46,623 bases of DNA, from the NCBI GenBank assembly GCA_910579125.1, contig CAJTTH010000025.1, forward strand, positions 1-46,623, written 5' to 3'. The position numbers and the translations under genes were made by a program. Shown piece by piece: positions 8,295 through 16,260 of the stretch. This DNA is from an uncultured Oscillospiraceae bacterium (GTDB lineage Bacteria > Bacillota > Clostridia > Oscillospirales > Ruminococcaceae). The stretch's first letter is position 1. Each line of letters starts with the position of its first letter. Under the pieces are notes generated by a model. The model saw only the letters and a list, made by a program, of their open reading frames with translations. It had not been told where the DNA came from and ran no database searches.

Positions 8295-8498
8295 TTACTT
8301 GCCCATATTGTAACGCTTTTTAAATCTGTCAACGCGTCCGCCGCTGTCAACCAGCTTCTGTTTACCGGTATAGAACGGATGGCACTTAGAGCAGATCTCG
8401 ACCTTGATGTCCTTTTTCGTGGAACGTGTCTCTATAACGTTTCCGCAAGCGCACTTGATAGTTGTAGCCTCGTATGCGGGATGAATTCCCTCTTTCAT
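8295..8498 (-). CDS. rpmE: Ribosomal protein bL31, zinc-binding type
   Basis: This encodes the 50S subunit protein L31 (67 residues). It begins MKEGIHP and carries two cysteine pairs, CACG near the N-terminus and CSKC further on, typical of the zinc-binding form rather than the YtiA-type paralog. It has the family motifs HPFYTGKQK and GRVDRFKKRY. The ATG at 8498 is preferred because GAGGTG stands six bases upstream; the in-frame GTG at 8507 lies inside that site. It is monocistronic with its own promoter and terminator. Confidence 0.96.
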   Translation of the reverse strand: MKEGIHPAYEATTIKCACGNVIETRSTKKDIKVEICSKCHPFYTGKQKLVDSGGRVDRFKKRYNMGK

Positions 8499-8539
8499 GA
8501 TTGTCACCTCAATCCGTATTTACATCATAATACTTATCA

Positions 8540-8568
8540 ATTATACCACATTGATTTCAAAAAATCAA
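8540..8568 (-). promoter_or_regulatory. Sigma-A promoter of rpmE
   Basis: On the reverse strand TTGATT (8563-8568) and TATAAT (8540-8545) are separated by 17 bases, placing the start about 35 nt before the rpmE ATG. Confidence 0.82.
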
Positions 8569-8612
8569 GAGTTTTTGTCAATTTTCTTGTGATGATTTGT
8601 AGAAATTAAGGC

Positions 8613-10328
8613 TTAGAAACCGATAATTTTTGTGAAATCCGCCGACAACTTCTCTTGGAGCGCAACTGCCTCGGACTTATCCGCGCCTTTGGTGGTGTAG
8701 TATACCTTGATCTTCGGCTCAGTGCCCGAGGGTCTGATGATAACGGAAGCGTCGTCCTCGAGATTATAGGTGATAACATCGGACTTGGGCAGCGTTACAG
8801 CGCTTGTAGAGCCGTCCGCCATGGTCTTTACGGAGGCGGTGTAGTCGGTAACGGCAAGAACGTTCAAGCCGCCTATCGTCTTGGGAGCGTTCGCGCGAAG
8901 CCCCGCCATGATCTCTTTCATGCGCTCCATGCCCGACGCGCCCTCGCAGGTGAAGTTGCCGAGCTTGTTGAAGTAAACGCCGTACTCGTCGTACATCTTT
9001 TTGCGCGCCTCGATAAGCGAAATGCCCTTTGTGCGGTAGTACGCCGCCATTTCGCATATCAGCATGGAAGCCACGACAGCGTCCTTGTCGCGCACGTAGC
9101 CGCCCGCCAGATAGCCGTAGCTCTCCTCGAAGCCGAAGATGTAGCGCTCCTCTTCGCCGTCCTTTTCAAGCAGGCCGATCTGCTCGCCGATGAACTTGAA
9201 GCCCGTCAGCACCTCGCGCAGCTCCACGCCGTACTTCGCGCAGATCGCCTTGGTGATGTCCGAGGTAACGATCGTCTTGACCGCCACGGGGTTCTTGGGC
9301 ATTTTGCCGAGAGCAATGCGCTCCTTGCAGATGTATTCGAGCAGCAGCGCACCTGTTTCGTTGCCCGTGAACAGTTCGTAATGATCGCCGTCGGGAACCG
9401 CGATACCTACACGGTCGCAGTCGGGGTCGGTCGCGAGAAGCAGATCGGGTTTTTCCTTTTCGCAGAGGTCAAGACCGCACCGGAGCGCCTCGCGTATCTC
9501 GGGGTTCGGGAACGGACAGGTCGGGAAGTTGCCGTCGGGGTTCTCCTGCTCGGGAACGACGACAACGTCCTTTACGCCGATCTCCTTGAGAATGCGGCGG
9601 ACGGGCTTATTACCCGTGCCGTTGAGGGGAGTATAAACGACCTTGAGATTGCTGGTCGGCACAAGGTCGCTGTGCAGGCTCTGCTCGCGAACCTTGGCGA
9701 TGTACTCGTCGATAACGGAGTCCTCGATATAGCTTACCGAGCCGTCCGCGACAGCCTTGTCGAAGTCAACGGACTTTACGCCGCTGAAAATGTCGATCTT
9801 GTTGATCTTGGAAAGCACAATATCCGCCGCTTCAAGAGTAAGCTGGCAGCCGTCCGAACCGTAAACCTTGTAGCCGTTGTATTTTGCGGGGTTGTGGGAC
9901 GCCGTAACGACGATACCCGCACCGCATTTCAGCTTGCGGACCGCCCATGAAAGCATGGGGGTGGGCATAAGCTCCTTATAAATATGAACCTTTATGCCGT
10001 TAGCGGCGAGCACCTCGGCTGCGCTCTTGGCAAAATAATCGGACTTGTTGCGGCTGTCGTAGGCGATCGCGACGCTCTTTTCAACGTCGTTTTCGAGAAT
10101 ATACTCCGCGAGACCCTGAGTAGCCTTTTTAACGGTGTAGACGTTCATGCGGTTAGTGCCCGCGCCGATAACGCCGCGCAGTCCGCCCGTACCGAACTCC
10201 AGATCGCGGTAGAAGCGGTCGTTTTTGCCGTCCTCGTCGCCCGAAACGCTCTCCAGCTCAACCTTGAGATCGGGATCGGCAACTGCCTTGTCCAGCCAAA
10301 GCTCATACATTTTCTGAATATCTGCCAT
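8613..10328 (-). CDS. pgcA: Phosphoglucomutase/phosphomannomutase
   Basis: This 571-residue enzyme of the alpha-D-phosphohexomutase superfamily interconverts hexose 1- and 6-phosphates, feeding cell-wall and polysaccharide sugar nucleotides or glycogen. The phosphoserine loop is TASHNP with S144. The Mg-binding loop DPDCDRVG is near residue 300, the sugar-binding GFEESYG motif is in domain 3, and the phosphate-binding RPSGTEPKIK is close to the C-terminus. The length fits the PgcA/PGM2-like subgroup. AGGAGG lies 9 nt before the ATG. It is monocistronic with its own promoter. Substrate choice (glucose versus mannose) cannot be settled from sequence, so the symbol is by analogy. Confidence 0.93.
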   Translation of the reverse strand: MADIQKMYELWLDKAVADPDLKVELESVSGDEDGKNDRFYRDLEFGTGGLRGVIGAGTNRMNVYTVKKATQGLAEYILENDVEKSVAIAYDSRNKSDYFAKSAAEVLAANGIKVHIYKELMPTPMLSWAVRKLKCGAGIVVTASHNPAKYNGYKVYGSDGCQLTLEAADIVLSKINKIDIFSGVKSVDFDKAVADGSVSYIEDSVIDEYIAKVREQSLHSDLVPTSNLKVVYTPLNGTGNKPVRRILKEIGVKDVVVVPEQENPDGNFPTCPFPNPEIREALRCGLDLCEKEKPDLLLATDPDCDRVGIAVPDGDHYELFTGNETGALLLEYICKERIALGKMPKNPVAVKTIVTSDITKAICAKYGVELREVLTGFKFIGEQIGLLEKDGEEERYIFGFEESYGYLAGGYVRDKDAVVASMLICEMAAYYRTKGISLIEARKKMYDEYGVYFNKLGNFTCEGASGMERMKEIMAGLRANAPKTIGGLNVLAVTDYTASVKTMADGSTSAVTLPKSDVITYNLEDDASVIIRPSGTEPKIKVYYTTKGADKSEAVALQEKLSADFTKIIGF

Positions 10329-10369
10329 AAGAAGAAACCTCCTGAAAAAATATTTATAATAACGATTAC

Positions 10370-10398
10370 ATTATAACATATTTAATTGAAAATTTCAA
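10370..10398 (-). promoter_or_regulatory. Sigma-A promoter of the phosphohexomutase gene
   Basis: TTGAAA (10393-10398) and a perfect TATAAT (10370-10375) lie 17 bases apart on the reverse strand, 42 bases before the ATG. Confidence 0.82.
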
Positions 10399-10503
10399 TA
10401 GTTTTGTAAAATGCTTACAAAAATTTTTACGGATAATGGCGAATTTTTTATACGAGTGTTAAGGCTTAAAATGTTTTTTATTTGCATGATCGAACAGAAC
10501 CGT

Positions 10504-10531
10504 TCTATATGCCCGTCCAAAGGCATATACT
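10504..10531 (+). promoter_or_regulatory. Possible sporulation sigma-E-type promoter of cwlD
   Basis: TCTATAT at 10504-10510 and CATATACT at 10524-10531 are spaced 13 bases apart. The -10 element matches the Bacillus sigma-E consensus (CATAcAcT) at 7 of 8 positions and the -35 keeps the ATAT core. No convincing sigma-A promoter is seen before cwlD, and cwlD of Bacillus is a sporulation gene. The match is short, so the call is tentative. Confidence 0.35.
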
Positions 10532-10567
10532 GTACAAAATTTCCAAATCAACACGGAGGTATCAAAA

Positions 10568-11323
10568 ATGAAAATAAACAAGAGGTCTTTTAAGTTAACG
10601 CTTTCAATGATAGGCTGCTTTGTGCTGCTTGCGATTTGCGCGAGAGTAACGGAGAGAGCGCTGCCGACCGCCGCCGAGGTCTCCGAAAAACCGATTATCG
10701 TACTTGACGCTGGGCACGGCGGAATGGACTCCGGAGCGGTGGGTGTGACGGGCGTTCTCGAAAAGGACATCAACCTGTCGATAGTGCTCACTCTGCGCGA
10801 TATGCTGGAGATGTCGGGCTTTGAGGTCGTGCTGACGCGCAACGAGGACATTTCAATATACGACCCCGGAATTACGGGCATACGCAACCAGAAGCTCAAC
10901 GATATGGACAACCGCCTGAAAATAATCCAAAACTATCCTGACAGCATTTTTTTGTGCATTCATCAGAACAATTTCACCGACCCGCAATATTTCGGCGGGC
11001 AGATGTTCTACAACAATAACAATCCCAACAACCGCACACTCGCGCAGATAATGCAGAACCGCTTTGCCGCGCTCCAGCCGGGCAACGACCGCGAGATAAA
11101 GCTCTCGGGCGAGGAGCTGTTTCTGCTGAAATCCAACAAGAACCCTTCGCTGATGATAGAGTGCGGATTTCTCTCAAATCCCGAGGAGGAGGCAAATCTC
11201 TCGACATGGGAGTATCAGCAGAAGGTCGCGTTTACGATCTTGGGCGGCGTTATGGAGTATCTTGATACCGTTGAAACATCTATGCCGCCGACGGATAATT
11301 CAGCGCCACAAACAGCCGAATAG
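10568..11323 (+). CDS. cwlD: N-acetylmuramoyl-L-alanine amidase, CwlD type
   Basis: This 251-residue Amidase_3 protein cleaves the amide bond between muramic acid and the stem peptide. In spore formers CwlD acts in making muramic-delta-lactam in the spore cortex, needed for germination. An N-terminal anchor (about 8-26) is followed by the catalytic domain from residue 42. The zinc/catalytic residues are visible: H50 in DAGHGG, E65 in LEKD, H132 in CIHQN and E198 in MIECGFLSN. GGAGGT lies 7 nt before the ATG. It is convergent with the ECF/anti-sigma operon and shares the terminator region with it. The assignment to CwlD rather than a vegetative amidase rests on length, the single anchor and lack of extra wall-binding domains. 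Confidence 0.88.
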   Translation: MKINKRSFKLTLSMIGCFVLLAICARVTERALPTAAEVSEKPIIVLDAGHGGMDSGAVGVTGVLEKDINLSIVLTLRDMLEMSGFEVVLTRNEDISIYDPGITGIRNQKLNDMDNRLKIIQNYPDSIFLCIHQNNFTDPQYFGGQMFYNNNNPNNRTLAQIMQNRFAALQPGNDREIKLSGEELFLLKSNKNPSLMIECGFLSNPEEEANLSTWEYQQKVAFTILGGVMEYLDTVETSMPPTDNSAPQTAE

Positions 11324-11325
11324 CG

Positions 11326-11357
11326 AAAAATGCTCCCCCGATCTTGCTCGGGGGAGC
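11326..11357 (-). terminator. Intrinsic terminator of the ECF/anti-sigma operon
   Basis: A 10-bp perfect GC-rich stem (GCTCCCCCGA at 11332-11341, TCGGGGGAGC at 11348-11357) with a six-base loop is followed on the reverse strand by ATTTTT. The forward side lacks a clean T run, so it serves mainly the reverse-strand operon; it may also slow forward transcripts from cwlD. Confidence 0.85.
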
Positions 11358-11370
11358 TTGGTTATTCCGC

Positions 11371-11985
11371 TCAGTCAATCTGACCCAACGCTTTGCGGTA
11401 ATCAATAGCGGTTTGAATCTGCTCGTCTGTTAAAATGCGCTGTTTGCTCGGCATGTAATTCTCAAGAATATCCTGAATTTCCACATCGCTCAAAGGCGAT
11501 ATCTCGCCTGTTTCAAAGACGATTTTATGACCGATCGCACCACCGTCATGCATTACCCAGATTTCAACCTTTCCGCTGACATCATAGCCGAACACTTCTT
11601 CCAGATCGTACTCATATCTTTTTACGGTTATTCCCCAATAATCATCTGAGTAACTATAACTGATTTTGTATTCGTAGATGCCCTCATCGCGGTGTGCATC
11701 AACGTCAATAAATATATCGCCGTATTTCGTCGAATATGAATTAGAGCCTTGTGCCTTAAAAAATCTGCTCAGAAACTCTCCGTTTGTCGCCGCGTTTACC
11801 GTTACCACCGACAAAGCCATAGTCGCGGCGACTGCTGCGGCAATTATGGCGGGCTTTATAAATTTTCGTTTTTTCATGTGCTTATCTTCCTCAACTCTCG
11901 AAAGAACGGAGGATTTGATTTTTTTGACGCGTTTTTTAGACAAGGCTTCGCTGTTGAGCGTATGCTCCTCAAAAAATTTCCTCAT
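11371..11985 (-). CDS. Putative membrane anti-sigma factor
   Basis: The 204-residue protein has a charged cytosolic N-terminus (about 1-42, rich in Lys/Arg/Glu), one membrane segment at about 43-65 (AIIAAAVAATMALSVVTV), and an extracytoplasmic part rich in Tyr and Asp. It overlaps the end of the ECF sigma gene by 17 nt, the usual arrangement for a sigma/anti-sigma pair, which is the main basis for the call. No conserved zinc-binding HxxxCxxC motif is present, so it is not a ZAS-type anti-sigma. The outer domain is not recognised. The ATG at 11985 is chosen because AGGGGG lies 7 nt upstream; an in-frame TTG at 11991 would be too close to it. Confidence 0.65.
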   Translation of the reverse strand: MRKFFEEHTLNSEALSKKRVKKIKSSVLSRVEEDKHMKKRKFIKPAIIAAAVAATMALSVVTVNAATNGEFLSRFFKAQGSNSYSTKYGDIFIDVDAHRDEGIYEYKISYSYSDDYWGITVKRYEYDLEEVFGYDVSGKVEIWVMHDGGAIGHKIVFETGEISPLSDVEIQDILENYMPSKQRILTDEQIQTAIDYRKALGQID

Positions 11986-12532
11986 ATTCAAACCCCCTGT
12001 TCCTCAATTCCCCGCGGAGTTTGGCGCGCGTTCTCGACAAGCGCGAACGCACCGTTCCCTCCGCCGTGTCCAGTATCAATGCTATCTCGGAGGACTTCTG
12101 CCCATAGAAGTAGAACCGCATGAATATCTCCCGATCCTCATCGGGGAGCACCTTTATCAGCCTGTCAAGCTCGCTCATAAGCTCGTTCAGCTCCGCCCTG
12201 TACTCGACCGAGCTGCCGTCGGCTATTTCCAGCTCCTCGATATCCACCGTCGGCGGCTTTACCGCGCGGAAACGGTTCTTGACGGCGTTTCTGGCTATCG
12301 CCGAGAGATAAGACTTCAGCCCGAGCTCGGCGTCCAGCCCGCCGCGGTGCTCCCAGAGCGAGAAAAACACGTCGCTGCAAAGCTCGTCGATATCCTCCTC
12401 GGTGAACGCTCCGCGCGAGAAATTCCGTATCACGGCGCAGACATAGCCCGCGTAACCGTCGATTATCTTCTCGAGCGCTGCTGTATCGCCCTTTTTCAGA
12501 GCCTCCACGAGCCGTTGTTCCTTGGTGTGCAT
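11969..12532 (-). CDS. ECF-type RNA polymerase sigma factor
   Basis: This 187-residue sigma-70 family protein has only regions 2 and 4, as in extracytoplasmic-function sigmas. Region 2 (about 20-90) has the DIDELCSDVFFSLWEHR core and KSYLSAIARNAVKNRFR. Region 4 (about 125-180) contains LPDEDREIFMRFYFYGQKS and a helix-turn-helix ending in RSRLSRTRAKLR. AACGGAGGAATT stands before the ATG. The downstream overlapping gene is a likely anti-sigma. The inducing signal is unknown; the membrane partner suggests envelope stress or an external ligand. Confidence 0.92.
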   Translation of the reverse strand: MHTKEQRLVEALKKGDTAALEKIIDGYAGYVCAVIRNFSRGAFTEEDIDELCSDVFFSLWEHRGGLDAELGLKSYLSAIARNAVKNRFRAVKPPTVDIEELEIADGSSVEYRAELNELMSELDRLIKVLPDEDREIFMRFYFYGQKSSEIALILDTAEGTVRSRLSRTRAKLRGELRNRGFEYEEIF

Positions 12533-12619
12533 AATTCCTCCGTTTTAAACTGCGCAGTCGAGCCGGCGTTTCATTGCCCTCTCACCCCTATATACACGGA
12601 ATTTCGGAAAACGCTGCAA

Positions 12620-12970
12620 TCACTCGAAAAATTTTTTGTCGATGAAGAAGCACACCGCGCCGCCTATCAGATAGCACAGCAGATCGGCAAAGTCAAACGT
12701 GCCGCCGACTATTATGTCGAGCGGCTTGGGAAGTATTTCGGACAAATTCGTTATCTGCACAAGCTCAACGCAGAACGCGAAAAGCGTTACGGGGATCGAA
12801 ATGTAACGCGTTTTCACGGTGATTGTCCTCGCCAAAAAGTACACGCAAACCACCGCCAGCACGTCGCCGAGATACGGGCGCACAAAGCTGTCGTGAACGA
12901 ACAGAGCTATCAGTATTTCGGTACACAGCAATGCGGCGAAAACAACCGCGCTTATCAGTCTTTTTTTCAT
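12620..12970 (-). CDS. DUF2809 family membrane protein
   Basis: The 116-residue protein has four predicted membrane segments and the DUF2809 signature around RPYLGDVLAVVCVYFLAR and FAFCVELVQ. The function of the family is unknown. The ATG overlaps the radA stop (ATGA), so it is translated as the last gene of the radA operon. VanZ-like topology was considered, but the GDVLAVV motif favours DUF2809. Confidence 0.8.
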   Translation of the reverse strand: MKKRLISAVVFAALLCTEILIALFVHDSFVRPYLGDVLAVVCVYFLARTITVKTRYISIPVTLFAFCVELVQITNLSEILPKPLDIIVGGTFDFADLLCYLIGGAVCFFIDKKFFE

Positions 12971-14340
12971 TTGCCGCCCCTCTCCGCAATTGCCTTAAAC
13001 GCGCCCGCAAGCGTGTCCGCGCCTACGATTTTTATTCCGTAATTCTCGTTTTTTGAGAGCGCGCGGAATGAATTTTTCGGCACGACGCACTTTTCAAAGC
13101 CCAGCCGTGCCGCCTCCTTGACGCGCTCGTGGACGCGGCTCACGGAGCGTATCTCGCCGCCCAAGCCAACCTCGCCGAACGCCACGCACTTTTCGGGGAT
13201 CGGCTTGTCGCACAAACCCGAATACAGCGCCAACGCTACCGCGAGATCAGCGGCGGGCTCGTCTATTTTCATGCCGCCGACGATGTTCACATACACGTCA
13301 ACGCCGCCGAACACGAAGCCCGTGCGCTTTTCAAGCACCGCGAGCAGCATATACAGCCTGTTGTAGTCGAAGCCCGTCGAAACGCGGCGCGGCGACGTAA
13401 AGTTCGATTTGGTCACAAGCGCCTGTACCTCCGCGAGAATGGGGCGCGTGCCCTCCATTGTGCAGACCACGGCGCTCCCCGAAACGGTCGCGAGCCTGCC
13501 CGAGAGCATCATCTCGGATGGATTTTCGACCTGCGACAAGCCGTCGTCGTCCATTCTGAACACGCCTATCTCGTTCGTCGAGCCGAAACGGTTCTTTATC
13601 GCTCGGAGAATGCGGTACGAGAGCTGCTTGTCGCCCTCGAAATAAAGCACCGTATCGACAATATGCTCCATTATTTTCGGTCCCGCGATGCCGCCGTCCT
13701 TGTTGACGTGACTTACGATAAATACGGGTATCTCCTCGGATTTCGCCATGCGCATAAACGCGTTCGTGCACTCGCGAACCTGCACTATGCTGCCCGCCGA
13801 GGACGTTATCGCGCTTGAGGTTATCGTCTGTATGGAGTCGATTATGACGATTTCGGGCTTGTTTTCGCAGACCGCCTTGATTATGCTCTCGCAATTGTTG
13901 TTGGACGCGAGAAAAAGGTTGTCGCACGCTACCCCGAGACGCTCCGCGCGGAGCTTTATCTGTCGCTCGCTCTCTTCGCCTGAGACGTACAGAATGGTAT
14001 GCTCTTCGCCCATAAAGCCGCAGATCTGCAGCAATAACGTCGATTTTCCTATCCCGGGGTCGCCGCCGATAAGCACCAGAGAGCCTTTCACCAGACCGCC
14101 GCCAAGCACTCTGTCAAGCTCGGAAATGCCCGTGTCGTAGCGCGTTTCGTCCTCGTAGCTTATCTCGGAGATACGCGAATATTTGAAGCTCCCGACGGGC
14201 GCGGACTTCCCTGATCCAACCGTTACGGGCACGGTCTCCTCCAGAGTGTTCCACGCGCCGCACGACGAGCAGCGGCCGTTCCATTTTATGTGCTCCGCGC
14301 CGCATTCGCTGCAAATGAATACCGATTTACTTTTCGCCAA
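12967..14340 (-). CDS. radA: DNA repair protein RadA (Sms)
   Basis: This 457-residue protein acts as a branch-migration helicase in recombinational repair. It has an N-terminal C4 zinc finger (C10, C13, C24, C27), a RecA-like ATPase with Walker A GGDPGIGKS (93-101) and the RadA-specific KNRFGSTNE motif, and a C-terminal Lon-protease-like domain (about 290-457). The start is TTG at 14340, with GGGGG about 7 nt upstream and no nearer ATG or GTG giving the conserved N-terminus. It is the first gene of a two-gene operon with DUF2809, read from a perfect consensus promoter. Confidence 0.96.
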   Translation of the reverse strand: MAKSKSVFICSECGAEHIKWNGRCSSCGAWNTLEETVPVTVGSGKSAPVGSFKYSRISEISYEDETRYDTGISELDRVLGGGLVKGSLVLIGGDPGIGKSTLLLQICGFMGEEHTILYVSGEESERQIKLRAERLGVACDNLFLASNNNCESIIKAVCENKPEIVIIDSIQTITSSAITSSAGSIVQVRECTNAFMRMAKSEEIPVFIVSHVNKDGGIAGPKIMEHIVDTVLYFEGDKQLSYRILRAIKNRFGSTNEIGVFRMDDDGLSQVENPSEMMLSGRLATVSGSAVVCTMEGTRPILAEVQALVTKSNFTSPRRVSTGFDYNRLYMLLAVLEKRTGFVFGGVDVYVNIVGGMKIDEPAADLAVALALYSGLCDKPIPEKCVAFGEVGLGGEIRSVSRVHERVKEAARLGFEKCVVPKNSFRALSKNENYGIKIVGADTLAGAFKAIAERGGK

Positions 14341-14372
14341 TATTTTCCCCCGCTCTCGTAAAAGATACTGCT

Positions 14373-14401
14373 ATTATAGCATGATTTGCGGGAAATGTCA
14401 A
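14373..14401 (-). promoter_or_regulatory. Consensus sigma-A promoter of radA
   Basis: TTGACA (14396-14401) and TATAAT (14373-14378) with exactly 17 bases between them lie on the reverse strand just after the stop of the upstream CPBP gene. Confidence 0.88.
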
Positions 14402-14411
14402 ATTTGCGGTA

Positions 14412-15122
14412 TTATTCGCGTTTAAGAGCGGCGGGCTTTCTGCTTAAATACAGGCAGTACACTATCGCGCCGACTATGGTCGCGCCCATGTATATGAACA
14501 TATTTTTTTCGGAAGCGCCGAATTTCGACAGTGCGTTGACCATACCGTGAACAACAGCGCACATCACCAGACTGCCCGATTTGTAGAACACGAACGTAAA
14601 GATGAAGCCCCACGCGATCGCGAAAAATATCTGTAATACTGTCTCGAGACTTCCCTGTCCCGTAAGGAGATTGACAATGTGCCCGACGCCGAACGTCACC
14701 GCAGATATGGAGATCGCCACGGGCGCGGGCTCTTTTTTCAGAAGTATCCTGAACAAAAAGCCGCGGAACACCATTTCCTCAACAAACCCGACAAGCAGCA
14801 TGGAAACGACCGCGAACACCTGCGCCGCTCCGCTGAAATCCATTCCGATACCGCCCCAAAGATTGCCCGTCATCAGAACTATCATCGGGATAAAGAACCA
14901 ATAATCTGCCGCTCTGCCCTGCCATTTGCAAAGCCCGTACCGCTCCTCTAAACGGTTTTTCTTCACGAAGATAAATATCACGGCGGCGAACACGGCGAGC
15001 ACGGCGGTCATCACGGGGCTTTCGTCGCCGAAATTGCCTCTGACCGTGCCCGCAATGACACAATACGCGATTATCCAGATTATCGCGAACCACAATTCAC
15101 TTTTTTCATACAGCTTCCTCAT
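14412..15122 (-). CDS. CPBP-family intramembrane metalloprotease
   Basis: This 236-residue polytopic protein is of the CAAX-protease/bacteriocin-processing (CPBP, ABI) family. The conserved residues are E115-E116 and R120 in EEMVFRGF, H148 in FGVGHIVN and H192 in VVHGMVNA. Family members act in prenyl-protein processing, bacteriocin self-immunity or regulated membrane proteolysis; the substrate here is unknown. The ATG overlaps the stop of the TetR gene (ATGA), so its expression is tied to that repressor and it is likely the regulated output of the operon. Confidence 0.9.
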   Translation of the reverse strand: MRKLYEKSELWFAIIWIIAYCVIAGTVRGNFGDESPVMTAVLAVFAAVIFIFVKKNRLEERYGLCKWQGRAADYWFFIPMIVLMTGNLWGGIGMDFSGAAQVFAVVSMLLVGFVEEMVFRGFLFRILLKKEPAPVAISISAVTFGVGHIVNLLTGQGSLETVLQIFFAIAWGFIFTFVFYKSGSLVMCAVVHGMVNALSKFGASEKNMFIYMGATIVGAIVYCLYLSRKPAALKRE

Positions 15123-15688
15123 TTCATTTTCTCCCTTACTGCCAGCACCGCGCCCCTGTAAGCGCGCTCCAGATGTGCCGCGACCGTCTTTTCGTCGTAT
15201 TCAAGCGAGTTATTAGCGATTATGCTCGCGTACCCGTGAGCGAACATTGAGATCGTCACGAACACTTCCTTTGTCTGCTCGGCGGGCAGCTCCATTGCAC
15301 CGCTCATCATCTCAATAAGCGGTCTGAGCTCCGCGCTGTCCACCATTTCAATAAGACTGTTCCCGACGGCGTACCCCGACTGAAAAAGGAAACGGAACAA
15401 ATTCGGCTCGCGTACCGCAAATTTGACGTAGTTCAGCCCGATACCGAGCATTATGCCATTTTGCGGCTCTGTGACGTTCATCAGACATTCCGAGTGAAAC
15501 TCGCCCGCTTTTTCGTAGACGGCGCGTTTCATTTCCTCGATCCTCGCGAAATGATACATCACGGGCTGCGTCGAACAGCCCAGCTTCTCCGAAACGGTCC
15601 TCGCGTTGACGTTTTCAATGCCCGCGCTTCTCGCGACCTCAAACGCCGCGTCAACGATCATTTCACGCGTGATTTTTGCTTTCGGCAT
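15119..15688 (-). CDS. TetR/AcrR family transcriptional regulator
   Basis: The 189-residue protein has a typical TetR N-terminal DNA-binding domain: MIVDAAFEVARSAG (helix 1) and a helix-turn-helix at about 27-46 (ARTVSEKLGCSTQPVMYHF). The C-terminal ligand domain is diverse, with a FVTISMFAHGYASI helix. GGAGGT lies 7 nt before the ATG and directly abuts a perfect 36-bp palindrome overlapping the promoter, so strong autorepression is likely. The only other gene in the operon is the CPBP protease. The ligand is unknown. Confidence 0.93.
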   Translation of the reverse strand: MPKAKITREMIVDAAFEVARSAGIENVNARTVSEKLGCSTQPVMYHFARIEEMKRAVYEKAGEFHSECLMNVTEPQNGIMLGIGLNYVKFAVREPNLFRFLFQSGYAVGNSLIEMVDSAELRPLIEMMSGAMELPAEQTKEVFVTISMFAHGYASIIANNSLEYDEKTVAAHLERAYRGAVLAVREKMK

Positions 15689-15700
15689 TAAGGTACCTCC

Positions 15701-15736
15701 TATTATAATTCAAGTTATATAACTTGAATTATAATA
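15701..15736. promoter_or_regulatory. Perfect 36-bp palindromic operator of the TetR gene
   Basis: The centre lies between 15718 and 15719; the 18 bases on each side are exact reverse complements, with the core AACTTGAATT / AATTCAAGTT. The palindrome covers the -10 box (15728-15733), the start site and the leader up to the ribosome site at 15695-15700. A bound TetR dimer pair would block initiation. A role as an RNA hairpin in the leader is also possible. Confidence 0.85.
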
Positions 15737-15756
15737 GATTTAAGGAAGTTTGTCAA
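15728..15756 (-). promoter_or_regulatory. Consensus sigma-A promoter of the tetR-CPBP operon
   Basis: TTGACA (15751-15756), a 17-base spacer and TATAAT (15728-15733) lie on the reverse strand. The -10 box falls inside the 36-bp palindrome. Confidence 0.86.
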
Positions 15757-15802
15757 TAGCGTTTAAAATATTTTCACCTAATTTTCACATTTGGCATAAG
15801 CA

Positions 15803-15828
15803 AACCGCAGCCGATAAAAGCTGCGGTT
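15803..15828 (-). terminator. Possible terminator after the DUF4173 operon
   Basis: A 9-bp stem (AACCGCAGC at 15803-15811, GCTGCGGTT at 15820-15828) with an 8-base loop lies 10 nt past the stop of the gene at 15838. The T run on the reverse strand is poor (TTTGCTT), so termination efficiency is uncertain. Confidence 0.5.
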
Positions 15829-15837
15829 ATGTCAATG

Positions 15838-16257
15838 TTATGGAGCGAGCGAGCCGTGCTTTATTTCCTGTGAAAGCAATATCCTTACCGAGAGCAGTTC
15901 GCCGTTCACTATGCAGAAATATTCGCGGCGCTGCACGGAATAATGCCCCATTGCGCCCGGGTTGAGCTGATATACCTCGGTGAGGATATTTCCCTCGCTG
16001 TGCGAGCTGTAAAGCTCTCTGCCGCCGTATTCCCTGATATGGAACAGGCAGCCCGCAATAATAAAAATTATCAGTTGAAAAACGAAAAGCGCCCTTAAAA
16101 ATTTCTTGCCCGATTTAATACAGTAAGCCGTTACTGCGAGCGCCGCAATCCACATAAGCCACGAAAGCGCCCCCTTTATCTCGACGGGTCTGCCGTAAGC
16201 GAGGAAGATAAAAAGAAAATTCACAGCCGCCAAAAGCGGAAACTTCATTTTCGCCAT
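15838..16257 (-). CDS. Hypothetical membrane protein
   Basis: The 139-residue protein has three predicted membrane segments (about 7-21, 30-46 and 55-72) and a soluble C-terminal part (about 73-139) of mixed composition. No family is recognised. It starts 3 nt after the stop of the DUF4173 gene, with GAGGTAG as ribosome site, and is the last gene of the DUF2975-XRE-DUF4173 operon. Confidence 0.75.
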   Translation of the reverse strand: MAKMKFPLLAAVNFLFIFLAYGRPVEIKGALSWLMWIAALAVTAYCIKSGKKFLRALFVFQLIIFIIAGCLFHIREYGGRELYSSHSEGNILTEVYQLNPGAMGHYSVQRREYFCIVNGELLSVRILLSQEIKHGSLAP

Positions 16258-16260
16258 ACG

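Noticed and set aside
10491..10506. Possible LexA/SOS box before cwlD
   Set aside because: CGAAC and GTTCT are separated by six rather than four bases, and the right half is not GTTCG.
10411..10593. 60-codon forward frame before cwlD
   Set aside because: No ribosome site; it overlaps the cwlD start and covers the promoter-like region.
12620..12970. VanZ-like protein
   Set aside because: Four membrane segments and similar size, but the RPYLGDVL motif fits DUF2809 better.
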